From Bacteroidales bacterium (lineage in GTDB: Bacteria; Bacteroidota; Bacteroidia; Bacteroidales; FEN-979): a stretch of 62,262 nucleotides of DNA. The translations under genes were made by a program, and so were the position numbers. Under the pieces are notes generated by a model that was not told the DNA's origin, did not search any database, and saw nothing but the letters and a program-made list of their open reading frames with translations. Location: contig JANXZO010000004.1 of assembly GCA_025355465.1 (NCBI GenBank), forward strand, positions 1-62,262. The letters run 5' to 3'. Of the stretch, positions 1 through 6,490 are shown in pieces (position 1 is the stretch's first letter; every line of letters begins with the position of its first letter).

Positions 1-69
1 ACCTGTCCCCAGGTTTCGTAACAATAAAATTTGCTTTAATGAGCCCATAGATATCCGTTTTCCTGCCAT
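1..69 (-). CDS. IS21-family transposase IstA, N-terminal fragment cut by the window edge
   Basis: Only 23 codons are visible, beginning MAGKRISMGSLKQILLLRN on the minus strand from an ATG at 69. This matches the usual opening of Bacteroidota IS21 IstA proteins: a short basic start followed by an amphipathic helix that leads into the helix-turn-helix. IstA is the DDE transposase of IS21 elements and works with the ATPase IstB; neither the catalytic domain nor istB falls in the window. The call rests on the opening residues plus the IS21-like end sequence just outside the start. A lone unrelated small ORF is possible but less likely. Confidence 0.55.
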   Translation of the reverse strand, partial: MAGKRISMGSLKQILLLRNLGTG

Positions 70-163
70 TGAGTTTGTCTTTTTAGTTAATCAGAAAGTA
101 GTAAACTATCAGATAAACTAAAATTGTCCTCAGGGGGTCACCTTGCTCCGGAATATACAACTG
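1..163 (-). mobile_element. Left end of an IS21-family element (partial)
   Basis: The first 69 bases encode on the minus strand the start of an IstA-like transposase. The DNA outside that start (about 120-163) carries an AGGGGGTCACCTTGCTCCGG stretch of the kind seen at the ends of Bacteroidota IS21 elements. The element reads out of the window to the left, so only its end is visible. It abuts a decayed abiEii gene, and insertion into that gene is a reasonable inference. The exact outer boundary and the target duplication cannot be fixed without the other end. Confidence 0.6.
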
Positions 164-164
164 G

Positions 165-601
165 CGACTGAAATATCGATTGACGGAATTATCAAAGTCG
201 AAAGAGATCATGAATTTGATGATCCTGAAAAATACAGAAGCAGGCATCAGGCTTCATTATACATCCTACACCCCGGCATTGGAAGGAATAAAGGAGGGTA
301 TTCTCCTGGAAGCGGGATTTGATGTAGTTGCTCCCAACCAGCCTATTGACATTGCTTCCTGGATATTGGGTTATGTGAAATCATCGGCACAGCGGAGTAT
401 CAAGCCCATAAGACAGTGCGCTTTCGTGGTGCCGATAAGGAAATCCCCTTAAGTGAACATCCTGCGTTACTCTTGCCGGATAAAATACTGCGCATGTCAT
501 TTGATAACCAATACAAGAAATCTTCGAAGCTCTATTATAAAAATCAGCCTGATTTTGAGGTGATTTTGGCAGGTATTCAAGAGTATCTTCACCTATTGTA
601 A
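165..601 (+). pseudogene. Decayed AbiEii-family nucleotidyltransferase toxin gene
   Basis: Pieces of an AbiEii/type IV toxin protein are spread over two reading frames. Residues TEISIDGIIKVERD are in one frame (about 165-225). Then AGIRLHYTSYTPALEGIKEG through the PNQPIDIASW segment is in another (about 240-372). From 377 the first frame resumes with IIGTAEYQAHKTVRFRGADK and ends in KSSKLYYKNQPDF and a stop at 601. The two shifts, the absent N-terminal nucleotidyltransferase core and the missing region between the IASW and IIGTAEY segments show a dead gene with an internal deletion. An intact AbiEii is roughly 300 residues; about 135 can be recovered here. AbiEii normally pairs with the antitoxin AbiEi in abortive infection; no partner is visible. 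It abuts an IS21 end on its 5' side. Confidence 0.7.
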
Positions 602-622
602 ATAAGAACAACTAAAAAGATG

Positions 623-650
623 AGGCTGGCCCCGGGCTGCAGCCTTTTTT
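623..650 (+). terminator. Rho-independent terminator after the abiEii remnant
   Basis: A short stem AGGCTG/CAGCCT at 623-628 and 640-645 with a GC-rich loop is followed by a run of six T. It is oriented to end transcription from the decayed toxin gene. Confidence 0.6.
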
Positions 651-679
651 CAATTAATGATATTATATAAACTGTTAAA

Positions 680-741
680 TGGTAAAATGCAAAATGGCGA
701 ATCGGTTTTCACCATTTCGCCATTTCACCATTTCGCTATTT
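680..741. repeat. 8-nt tandem repeat cluster (CCATTTCR units) with inverted arm
   Basis: At 711-741 the unit CCATTTCG/CCATTTCA/CTATTTGT repeats about four times. An inverted copy AAATGGCGAA at 692-701 can pair with TTCGCCATTT at 716-725. The same units recur at 11580-11609 and 25515-25548, always between genes. Confidence 0.7.
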
Positions 742-744
742 GTC

Positions 745-821
745 TGGTAGCGGGATCGAGATTTGAACTCGAGACCTCCGGGTTATGAATCCGACGCTCT
801 AACCAACTGAGCTACCCCGCC
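745..821 (-). tRNA. tRNA-Met (anticodon CAT)
   Basis: Read on the minus strand, the gene starts GGCGGGGTAGCTCAG, has a D-arm, the anticodon loop TTCATAA, the T-arm TCGAG-TTCAAAT-CTCGA and an encoded 3' CCA. The acceptor stem pairs throughout, with G-U at the first and last pairs. The body looks like an elongator Met tRNA. A CAT-reading Ile tRNA (lysidine-modified) cannot be excluded by eye. It has its own promoter at 833-864. Confidence 0.9.
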
Positions 822-832
822 AATTAAGGGTG

Positions 833-864
833 CAAAAGTAAAGAGTTTGTAACTTCTTTCCAAA
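833..864 (-). promoter_or_regulatory. Bacteroidota sigma-70 promoter of tRNA-Met
   Basis: On the minus strand TTTG (864-861) is followed by a 20-nt spacer and the -7 box TACTTTTG (840-833). This fits the Bacteroidota consensus TTTG-N19-21-TAnnTTTG. The start of transcription would fall a few bases before the tRNA. Confidence 0.75.
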
Positions 865-1157
865 TTTACTTTTGGGTTACTTTCCTTGTTTTTTTCTCTA
901 TTTTTTTTATTAGGACTGGGTTTTAACAAGCCATCCCTTTTTGCCCTTGTTAATAACTTATTTTGACATTTTTCCCCTCTATTAAGGCCTGTATTTTAAT
1001 TGCCAAAGAAGGTTTTATATACGAATATAACGTCACTAAGACGTTAATATACAAATATATAAAAATATTTCAGAATAAACAGTAACCTTTGCAAACTCAC
1101 AAATTAACCTCAAGGTAATGTCATAAAATTTCTAACTTATTAACAACCAATACGACG
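865..1157. other. AT-rich intergenic stretch with a 7-bp inverted repeat
   Basis: No gene is visible. The only structure is TAACGTC-ACTAA-GACGTTA at 1028-1046, a perfect 7-bp inverted repeat that could be an operator for the small ORF beginning at 1158. The rest is AT-rich with no clear promoter. Confidence 0.4.
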
Positions 1158-1352
1158 ATGAAAATGAAAAAAAACGCTTTAAAAAAGCTGGAAGCTGCGC
1201 TTCCAAAAGGTAGCGCCGAAGTTCTTCGAAAACGACTTACAATTAAAGGTCGTCCATTCTAAAAACAATACATCTATCGGGTCCTCGATCCTGAGCATAC
1301 GGATTACAACCAATTCATCATTGAAGAAGGGATCTTGCTTGTGGAAGAGTAA
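1158..1352 (+). pseudogene. Small basic protein ORF interrupted by an in-frame TAA
   Basis: From the ATG at 1158 a 64-codon frame encodes a lysine/arginine-rich N-terminal half (residues 1-34, including ALPKGSAEVLRKRL) and a C-terminal half (QYIYRVLDPEHTDYNQFIIE). The two are separated by a single TAA at 1260-1262. The halves read as one continuous small protein of a type common in Bacteroidota, probably nucleic-acid binding, of unknown function. A point mutation at one codon would explain the break; stop-codon readthrough or a base error in the assembly are alternatives. It lies just upstream of an IS3 element, in a decayed region. Confidence 0.55.
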
Positions 1353-1561
1353 AAAGTTCAGAAGAAAGAACTTCATCAGAGGATCCACCTGCTCAGGTGC
1401 AATTTTCACCCGGTACTTACAGGTGGTACCAAATTTAAAATCTGTTTAAAAACCGGAAGTTCTGATTTCTTTCCTAAATTTGTTCTCATGAAAAGTATAA
1501 TACTCCCCAAATTTCAGACCACGAGTTAAGTTGAAAATTTTAACTAATTTAACCGTGGATT

Positions 1562-1849
1562 ATGAAAGCAAAAAGGAGAAAATTTACAGCGGCTTTTAAG
1601 GCCCAGGTAGCCATCGAAGCGCTCAAGGAGCGGGATTCGCTGGCCGATTTAGCAAAACGGTTTGAGGTTCATCCAAACATGATCTCTAAATGGAAGCAGG
1701 AATTTGTCGAACGATCCTCCGAGATCTTTGAAACTGCCCGACCCGAAGAGAACTTTGAAGCCGAAAGAGAGAAGCTATTTGCCAAGATTGGGCGGCTCGA
1801 AGTGGAGCGTGATTGGCTAAAAAAAAATTCAAAAATGGCAGGTCTGTGA
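1562..1849 (+). CDS. IS3-family transposase OrfA
   Basis: The 95-residue product has the helix-turn-helix of the transposase-8 family (RRKFTAAFKAQVAIEALK, then LADLAKRFEVHPNMISKWK) in residues 1-50. A C-terminal leucine-zipper-like coiled coil follows (EREKLFAKIGRLEVERDWL). It binds the element ends. It is in a different frame from OrfB, which overlaps its last 37 bases. A run of nine A at 1819-1827 in the overlap is a classic slippery site for -1 frameshifting to make the OrfAB transposase. Confidence 0.9.
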   Translation: MKAKRRKFTAAFKAQVAIEALKERDSLADLAKRFEVHPNMISKWKQEFVERSSEIFETARPEENFEAEREKLFAKIGRLEVERDWLKKNSKMAGL

Positions 1850-2673
1850 AAGAGATCATGGGTTATATTACTGAGAACAAGGAGATAAGCATCCGAAGCC
1901 AATGTGATCTTGTGGGTGTAAGCCGCAGCAATGTGTATTATCAAACCATTGGTGAATCAGCGGAAAATCTCGAACTCATGCGGTTGATGGATGAGCATTA
2001 TCTGGATCATCCGACCTATGGCGTGCTTCAAATGCAGGATTTTTTATTTTTATGTGGTTTTCTGGCCAATGAAAAGCGGGTTCGCAGGCTGCTTCGGAAG
2101 ATGGGGCTTATGGCAATCTATCCTAAACGGAACCTAAGTAAGCTGGGCTGTGCCAAATATATCCGACCCTATCTGTTAAGGGGTTTGAAAGTCGTGAGAC
2201 CCAATCAGGTCTGGAAGATCGATATAACGTATATACCGATGACAGGCGGGTTTATGTATCTTACTGCAATAATTGACTTGTACAGTCGGCATGTTGTTGG
2301 CTGGGACATTTTCAACACCCTGGATGCAGAGAACACCCTGGAGGTGTTTAAACAAGCTGTAGCGGCCCATGGCAAGCCAGAGATTATCAACTCGGATCAG
2401 GGTAGCCAATTCACCTGTGCTTTATGGACGGAATATGTTGAGAAAGCGGAAATGAAAATCAGCATGGACGGCAAAGGTAGAGCAATCGATAATATTTTCA
2501 TTGAACGGCTTTGGCGCACAGTGAAACAAGATTACGTTTATCTGCACCCGGTTGACAATGGAACGCTGTTGTTTATTGGACTGAAGGGCTTTTTCAACAC
2601 ATACAATAATAGCAAACCACATCAGGGAATCGGTCGGGTAAGTCCTGTTCAGTTGTACAAAGTAGCTGCTTGA
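1813..2673 (+). CDS. IS3-family transposase OrfB (DDE integrase domain)
   Basis: The product is about 286 residues, the usual length. An HTH-21 like N-terminal region leads into the rve integrase core with the DDE triad. The first Asp is in WKIDITYIP, the second in IINSDQGSQFT, and the Glu in DNIFIERLWRTVK. The C-terminus ends in the usual NSKPHQGIG region. The nominal TTG start lies inside orfA, and the protein is probably made mainly as an OrfAB fusion by -1 frameshifting on the A-run at 1819-1827. It looks intact, so the element may be active. Confidence 0.9.
   Translation: MAKKKFKNGRSVKEIMGYITENKEISIRSQCDLVGVSRSNVYYQTIGESAENLELMRLMDEHYLDHPTYGVLQMQDFLFLCGFLANEKRVRRLLRKMGLMAIYPKRNLSKLGCAKYIRPYLLRGLKVVRPNQVWKIDITYIPMTGGFMYLTAIIDLYSRHVVGWDIFNTLDAENTLEVFKQAVAAHGKPEIINSDQGSQFTCALWTEYVEKAEMKISMDGKGRAIDNIFIERLWRTVKQDYVYLHPVDNGTLLFIGLKGFFNTYNNSKPHQGIGRVSPVQLYKVAA
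1819..1827 (+). other. A9 slippery site for programmed -1 frameshifting
   Basis: Nine consecutive A residues occur within the orfA/orfB overlap, where the frames differ by -1. IS3 elements use such A-runs to produce OrfAB. Confidence 0.7.
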
Positions 2674-2713
2674 AAAAGTTATGAACAAAAGAAAAAAGAA
2701 CCAAAAAAGAAAA

Positions 2714-2763
2714 GCTGTTAATAGCGGGCAATAACTCGCAGAGTTATTCTCGCTATTAACAGC
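2714..2763. repeat. Long near-perfect inverted repeat downstream of the IS3 element
   Basis: GCTGTTAATAGCG at 2714-2726 pairs with CGCTATTAACAGC at 2751-2763. Inside it, AATAACTC pairs with GAGTTATT around a GCA loop. No T-run follows, so it is not a standard terminator. It may belong to the IS end or be an independent small palindromic element. Confidence 0.6.
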
Positions 2764-3002
2764 AATAACAACACAAACAACCCTATTAAATTCAATTAAG
2801 AAAAGGCATTCGCTGGTCTAAGAAATGGGGAGTAGTATAAAGTTCTTAAGGCGTTTGTCTGTTTCGCAACTACAAATGTAGCCTTTTGAACTTTTCAACT
2901 TTTTAAATTTGTTCGGACAGTTATGATCATCTCTGCAATCGGCAGGATGTAGGTGGTTTTTGCTAATTTTACAATGCGACAATCCCTTAATACAATCGTT
3001 CA
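2764..3002. other. Intergenic stretch before the glycosyltransferase gene
   Basis: No gene is visible. It holds a 12-bp palindrome (2870-2881). A TAATTTTA stretch about 30 bases before the gene at 3003 might be a degenerate -7 box. Confidence 0.35.
2870..2881. promoter_or_regulatory. BlaI/MecI-like palindrome CTACAAATGTAG
   Basis: The perfect 12-bp palindrome contains TACA-AA-TGTA. BlaI/MecI/CopY-family repressors recognise TACAnnTGTA. No such repressor gene lies in the window, so the assignment is tentative. Confidence 0.35.
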
Positions 3003-3950
3003 ATGAAGGTTCCCGAAGTAAGTGTACTGATGACCGTTTTCAATGGAGAACGTTATATACACGAGACAATCGACAGTGTACTCAGGCAAACCTTAAGTGA
3101 TTTCGAGTTCATTATTATTGATGATGGTTCCAATGATCGTACCCGGGAAATCATTCAAGGGTTCCGGGATTCCCGTATTGTGTATCAATATCAGTCAAAT
3201 GCAGGTGTTGCTGCAGCATCAAATGCAGGCCTTGCGCTTGTTAAAAGTGGTTACGTCGCCAGGATTGATGCAGATGATGTTTGTTTGCCCGAACGACTCC
3301 GGCTGCAATACGATTTTCTGACGCAGAATCCTGATCATGTGTTCTGCGGGAGCAGGCCTGAAATTATGGATCAGGATGGCAACTATATCTTCACACCGCA
3401 TTTGCCGGAAAAGGATGAAGAGATCAGGCCGGTGCTTGAACGCGAGAATTGTTTTGTTCATGCTTCTGCCTTTTTTAGAACGGATGCTGCCAGGAAAATT
3501 GGTGGTTACCCGGAAGCGATCAAATTCTATTTTAATGATTACGTTTTTCTTTACCAGCTTTCAAAGATCGGTAAGGTCTATAATTTTCAGCAACCTCTTG
3601 TCCGATACCGGTTGGTCCCGTTTTCAATAAGTCTCAAGATCCGCGACCAGCGTTACAGGAGTATTCTTAAAAACATCGTCCACAAGGGAACCGCAGAACA
3701 ATCTGAAATAGATTACCTCACCCGCTTTCAGAATGACCATAATCTGAACAAAAAGGACAAGGTCTTTAACTACTATATCCTGCTCGCAAAACTTTACCGG
3801 ATTGAAGCAAACAGTTGGGGGTTGTCATTATTTTACCTACGGAAAGCTTTTCTGGTGAAGCCTTTGGCAATAAGCTACCTGGCATCCGCCATTCTTCAGA
3901 TTATCAATCCGGTACCCATCGTAAAATTTGTAAGAAAAAGATTCTATTGA
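3003..3950 (+). CDS. Family 2 glycosyltransferase
   Basis: The 315-residue cytoplasmic GT-A enzyme opens VSVLMTVFNGERYIHETIDS (nucleotide-sugar binding) and has the FIIIDDGSNDRT loop near residue 40. The DXD-type metal motif RIDADDV is near residue 90. The C-terminal 80 residues are less conserved and acceptor-specific. It transfers a sugar from a nucleotide donor to a polysaccharide or glycolipid acceptor; the sugar cannot be told. It converges with another glycosyltransferase gene that ends 5 bases beyond its stop. The two are not in an operon but may serve the same surface-glycan pathway. Its upstream region carries debris of mobile elements. Confidence 0.9.
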   Translation: MKVPEVSVLMTVFNGERYIHETIDSVLRQTLSDFEFIIIDDGSNDRTREIIQGFRDSRIVYQYQSNAGVAAASNAGLALVKSGYVARIDADDVCLPERLRLQYDFLTQNPDHVFCGSRPEIMDQDGNYIFTPHLPEKDEEIRPVLERENCFVHASAFFRTDAARKIGGYPEAIKFYFNDYVFLYQLSKIGKVYNFQQPLVRYRLVPFSISLKIRDQRYRSILKNIVHKGTAEQSEIDYLTRFQNDHNLNKKDKVFNYYILLAKLYRIEANSWGLSLFYLRKAFLVKPLAISYLASAILQIINPVPIVKFVRKRFY

Positions 3951-3954
3951 GATC

Positions 3955-5088
3955 TTATTTATACAAGGCCAGCCAGGAGGGCAGGTTGGCATTCCAGCTG
4001 CTTAACCGGTATATTGCTTCCGGATTTTTCTTGCATTTATCTTTTTCTGTCTGCAGGTTGTTGAGAACGTACGGAAGCTGATTTCCAATTTCTGTTGGGC
4101 TTTCAACGGTTCGGTAATAGATTCCTGCCTCCTTCAAATCATCGTAAGGAAGCCAGTCTCCGGTGATCAGCAGGTTGCCGGCATACATGTGTTCCTGTGT
4201 GGATGCCGAAAAACTGTCACTCTTCTGAACCTGTATCATAATATCAGGCGCCTTTCTCAGATGAGCATTCTCCTCCTCCGAAAGAAATTGCTGCATCGTT
4301 TTGTATTCAAAGGGAAATGTCTCCAATGCCCTGATCAGTTGCGCCTTGTAGCCAGACTCAGTTCCATAGGTCAACGGAAACAGGAAAAAGAGCTCCTTTT
4401 TTCTTGCCAGCAAATCGCCATTATTTGCGATCGATTGGATCACTGGAATATGCTGCTGGATGGAGTCGTAATTGTAGCCGATACAGATTACCGTTTTGTC
4501 TGGCATAATGTGTAGGATATCTCGACTTTCAATTTGTGTGATGGCGCCGACCTCTTTCAGTTTCTCAAGCGAATTGAACCCAAATCTGCATATTTTCATC
4601 TGTTCTGGTTCGAGCCTGAACGCGTTGCGGATTGAGTCCAATGCCCGGCTGTTGTTGGACGTTATGAAGTCGGCAGATTTGAAGATGTGCCGAAACCATG
4701 GTTTTTTCCAATCCTGGAGTTGGAAGAAGTCACTGCCAAAAACTGTTAAAATAACCCGGGGTGCAAAATTGCGCAGCAAACTTCCGGTAACCATCAGGTC
4801 CTGAATGCAATATAATACATGAGCAACATCATATCTTCCCTGATACGATGTGAGAAATTTTCGCAATTGAATCGGTCGGGTAAAGATGCGATATCGCGAA
4901 AAAGGAGAGGAGGGCCTGCGGACAACTCCGAAAATGTGATCGTACGGCAACACCTCCGGCTTTTTTAATGGAGGGAAAGTTGAAAAGAGATCTATGACCA
5001 GATCCGAGCCAAAATGTAATCGGAGCTGGGAGGCATAGTTGTTTAAATAGATGCTGTTGGGATCACCGATAAGGAGTAAGCGTTTCAT
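3955..5088 (-). CDS. Predicted GT-B type glycosyltransferase
   Basis: The 377-residue product starts MKRLLLIGDPNSIYLNNYA, a typical GT-B N-terminal strand-loop-helix. It has a C-terminal Rossmann half with DIMIQVQKSDSFSASTQEHMYAG, the glycosyltransferase 1/4-family donor-site helix with its conserved acidic residue. The start chosen is the ATG at 5088; the longer GTG form would run into the aldehyde dehydrogenase gene. Donor and acceptor are unknown. It faces the GT2 gene tail to tail and follows the aldehyde dehydrogenase in the same direction with a gap of about 35 bases. Confidence 0.7.
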   Translation of the reverse strand: MKRLLLIGDPNSIYLNNYASQLRLHFGSDLVIDLFSTFPPLKKPEVLPYDHIFGVVRRPSSPFSRYRIFTRPIQLRKFLTSYQGRYDVAHVLYCIQDLMVTGSLLRNFAPRVILTVFGSDFFQLQDWKKPWFRHIFKSADFITSNNSRALDSIRNAFRLEPEQMKICRFGFNSLEKLKEVGAITQIESRDILHIMPDKTVICIGYNYDSIQQHIPVIQSIANNGDLLARKKELFFLFPLTYGTESGYKAQLIRALETFPFEYKTMQQFLSEEENAHLRKAPDIMIQVQKSDSFSASTQEHMYAGNLLITGDWLPYDDLKEAGIYYRTVESPTEIGNQLPYVLNNLQTEKDKCKKNPEAIYRLSSWNANLPSWLALYK

Positions 5089-5123
5089 TTTTAGCAATGT
5101 ATACCGGGTATATTCCCCTTCAT

Positions 5124-6482
5124 TTATTGGATCCACATCGTTTTAATGTTAACGAATTCCATGATGCCTTGCGTTCCTAGTTCACGGCCATACCCCGAAC
5201 GCTTTATTCCGCCAAATGGCAGCCTTGGATCCGATTTGGTCATGCCGTTGACAAACATGGCGCCGGTCTCTATCTTTCGTGCCATCGATTCACCACGCCT
5301 CAGGTCGCGGGTCCACACGCAGCCACCCAGTCCGAAATCAGAGTCGTTGGCCACAGCAATGGCTTCTGCTTCGCTAGCCACGCGGATGATGGTAACTACC
5401 GGACCAAAGGTCTCCTGGCTGTAAACATCCATGCCCTTCACCACATGATCGAGGATTGTGGGTTCAAAATAGTATCCCCGGATATCCGGTCGTTTGCCGC
5501 CTGTAACCAGTTGCGCACCCTGTGCAAGGGAGTCGCTTACCTGGCGTTCTATCTCATCCACCAGATCGGGACGGGCAAGTGGTCCCACCTGGGTTTCGGC
5601 TTCCAGCGGATCGCCCATTTTAAGCTTTTCCAACGCAGCTTTCAATTCCGTCACAAAGTCATCAGCAACATTCTCCATGACAATAAACCGCTTGGCGGCG
5701 ATACAACTCTGACCCTGGTTGAGCATTCGTGCGACGACAGCAGTTTTTACAGCAAGCGCCAGATCTGCATCCTCAAGAACAATGAAAGGATCGGCACCAC
5801 CGAGTTCAAGCACGGTTTTTTTTAAATGCTTTCCGGCAATAGATGCAACGTGACTCCCCGCAGCTTCGCTTCCTGTCAGCGTGGCTGCGGCAATCTTCGG
5901 ATTGGCAATAACCGACTCCACCTGCGATGAAGTGATCAGGAGGGTCCTGAATAAATCGGGAGGAAATCCTGCTTCACGAATGATCTCTTCAATGGCCATA
6001 GCACAGCCGGGCACGTTGGAAGCATGCTTAAGCACAGCTGCATTCCCCGCCATCAGCGCAGGTGCGGCAAACCGGAATACCTGCCAGAAGGGGAAGTTCC
6101 AGGGCATCACAGCCAGCACGATCCCGAGTGGTTGAAAGGTGATAAAACTGCGACTTGCATCAGACTGAATAACCTTGTCATCCAGCATCTCCGCCCCATG
6201 ATCGGCGTAGTAATCGCAAACCCAGGCACACTTTTCTATTTCGCCCATCGACTCCCGAAGTAGTTTACCCATCTCCAGGGTCATCAGCCGGGCTAAGGTC
6301 TCCTTTTTTGTGCGCAATACCTGTGCTGCATTTTTCAATAATTCCGCCCTGCGTTCAAATGATATTTCTTTCCAGGATTGCCAGCATGTATAGGTATGGG
6401 AAATGATGTCGGCTATTTCACGCCCGTCATGCTCCTGATACTCCCGGAACACCTCTCCTGTAGTGGGATTTGTACTTTTCAT
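5124..6482 (-). CDS. NAD(P)-dependent aldehyde dehydrogenase, succinate-semialdehyde type
   Basis: The 452-residue enzyme has the length of the short GabD1/Sad-like group. The NAD-site motif MPWNFPFWQ is near residue 130, the general-base Glu in LELGGADPF and the nucleophile Cys in NQGQSCIAAKRF. The C-terminus has LPFGGIKRSGYGRELG. It oxidises an aldehyde to the acid; succinate semialdehyde is the commonest substrate of this subgroup, but the sequence alone does not fix it. The ATG at 6482 is preferred to an upstream TTG. It follows uvrA by only 8 bases in the same direction and may be co-transcribed, though no functional link is obvious. Confidence 0.85.
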   Translation of the reverse strand: MKSTNPTTGEVFREYQEHDGREIADIISHTYTCWQSWKEISFERRAELLKNAAQVLRTKKETLARLMTLEMGKLLRESMGEIEKCAWVCDYYADHGAEMLDDKVIQSDASRSFITFQPLGIVLAVMPWNFPFWQVFRFAAPALMAGNAAVLKHASNVPGCAMAIEEIIREAGFPPDLFRTLLITSSQVESVIANPKIAAATLTGSEAAGSHVASIAGKHLKKTVLELGGADPFIVLEDADLALAVKTAVVARMLNQGQSCIAAKRFIVMENVADDFVTELKAALEKLKMGDPLEAETQVGPLARPDLVDEIERQVSDSLAQGAQLVTGGKRPDIRGYYFEPTILDHVVKGMDVYSQETFGPVVTIIRVASEAEAIAVANDSDFGLGGCVWTRDLRRGESMARKIETGAMFVNGMTKSDPRLPFGGIKRSGYGRELGTQGIMEFVNIKTMWIQ

Positions 6483-6490
6483 CGCTGAAT

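Larger units (their letters stand above)
1562..2673 (+). mobile_element. IS3-family insertion sequence (transposase region)
   Basis: Two overlapping frames encode OrfA and OrfB of an IS3-type element, both apparently intact. I could not identify terminal inverted repeats or a target duplication by eye, so the coordinates give the coding part only; the true element probably extends some tens of bases on each side. Confidence 0.85.

Noticed and set aside
711-741. Possible CRISPR-like repeats in the CCATTTCR clusters
   Set aside because: Units are 8 bases with no spacers and only four copies, and there are no cas genes in the window.
1179-1409. 76-codon minus-strand ORF
   Set aside because: It overlaps the interrupted plus-strand small ORF, which has the more protein-like composition, and has no start signals or known domain.
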